A stretch of 64,000 nt of DNA. Origin: Kudoa neothunni (Eukaryota; Cnidaria). Of the stretch, positions 63,723-64,000 are shown piece by piece. The translations under genes were made by a program, and so were the position numbers. Numbering within the stretch: position 1 is the first letter of the stretch; the number at the start of each line of letters is the position of its first letter. The stretch lies in contig OZ199838.1 of assembly GCA_964304625.1 (NCBI GenBank), positions 11,532,001-11,596,000 of the forward strand. Direction: 5' to 3'. The notes below the pieces were generated by a model, which did not search any database, was not told where the DNA came from, and saw only the letters and a list, made by a program, of their open reading frames with translations.

Positions 63723-64000
63723 ATGGCTATTGCAGAAGTTGATCAATTCTTCACTGGGGTGAAAATTGATTTTTCTGAACTATTAAAGTTACAGATTCCT
63801 AAGTATCAGGAAGAAAATTTTTTAAATTTTAAAATGAAATTTTTCAGAACAATTTAAAATGTTCAAAGACGAATTAACCGTTACTTTAGCTCCAACATTG
63901 TTTATTATAATACTACATTTCTTCGTTGGCACGCTTTACAACCGTCAAACTAACGTACCCCCAAAAATCGCCATTCCAAAATTTTCATTTTATAAATTTA
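63723..64000 (+). CDS. 5' part of an unidentified gene running off the right edge
   Basis: An ATG in good context (CCATGGCT) at 63723 opens MAIAEVDQFFTGVKIDFSE. After an acceptor-like TTTTTCAG ending at 63847 a second coding stretch continues to the window edge, including MFKDELTVTLAP, a hydrophobic helix (TLFIIILHFFVGTLY) and NRQTNVPPKIAIPKFSFYK. This reads like the N-terminus of a membrane protein. I could not find a donor whose phase joins the first stretch to the second, so either the first ORF is not its exon or another exon lies between. The second part may simply start at the ATG at 63858. Family not recognised. Confidence 0.4.

Noticed and set aside
1-64000. CRISPR array, rRNA genes, operons or bacterial-type signals
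   Set aside because: No regularly spaced direct repeats and no rRNA-like sequence; the genes have introns and animal families, so prokaryotic features are not expected.

Overview
The window is nuclear DNA of an animal with an AT-rich, transposon-laden genome and very short introns. Animal origin rests on four host genes rebuilt from the sequence: a forkhead transcription factor, the mitochondrial phosphatidylglycerophosphate synthase PGS1, a full-length phosphorylase-kinase gamma subunit (PHKG), and a homologue of C12orf4/FERRY3. Most introns are 39-60 nt with GT-AG ends. A parasitic animal such as a myxozoan cnidarian would fit the AT content, the small introns and the transposon mix, but no marker gene here fixes the lineage, so that is only a guess.

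Layout. 0-16 kb is transposon-rich: a pogo/Tigger element with both ends (0.47-2.35 kb), a piggyBac-like remnant (4.1-5.4 kb), a tRNA-related repeat (5.4-5.8 kb), one small three-exon host gene on the minus strand (6.0-6.4 kb), then a nest in which a Ty3/gypsy fossil (7.6-9.6 kb) is interrupted by a piggyBac-like fragment that is itself interrupted by a FLYWCH/MULE transposase (to 11.7 kb), and a second MULE with a SWIM zinc finger (13.8-16.0 kb). 19.2-21.8 kb holds the forkhead gene (nine exons, 565 aa). 23.6-24.7 kb is a non-autonomous piggyBac-like element, 24.8-26.5 kb is PGS1 (six exons, 485 aa), and 26.8-28.9 kb is a piggyBac element with a nearly complete but damaged transposase.

30.8-50.4 kb is the most unusual part: three related genes for large single-pass surface proteins. 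Gene A (30.8-33.9 kb, plus, 874 aa) and gene B (36.6-43.4 kb, minus, 1,898 aa) have intact gene models. Gene C (44.2-50.4 kb, plus) is a head-to-head inverted copy of B that has decayed. Each has an ectodomain built from repeated cysteine-bearing, fibronectin-III-like modules, nearly always one module per exon with phase 1 at both ends, then one membrane helix and a tiny cytoplasmic tail. I recognise no known family for the whole proteins; they look like a lineage-specific family of cell-surface proteins.

50.4-55.2 kb is intergenic with hAT remnants. 55.2-57.3 kb is the FERRY3 homologue (nine exons, 517 aa), convergent with PHKG (57.4-61.9 kb, minus, eleven exons, 386 aa), whose 2.7-kb intron carries a shortened Tc1/mariner element. 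A further gene appears to start at 63.7 kb and run off the right edge.
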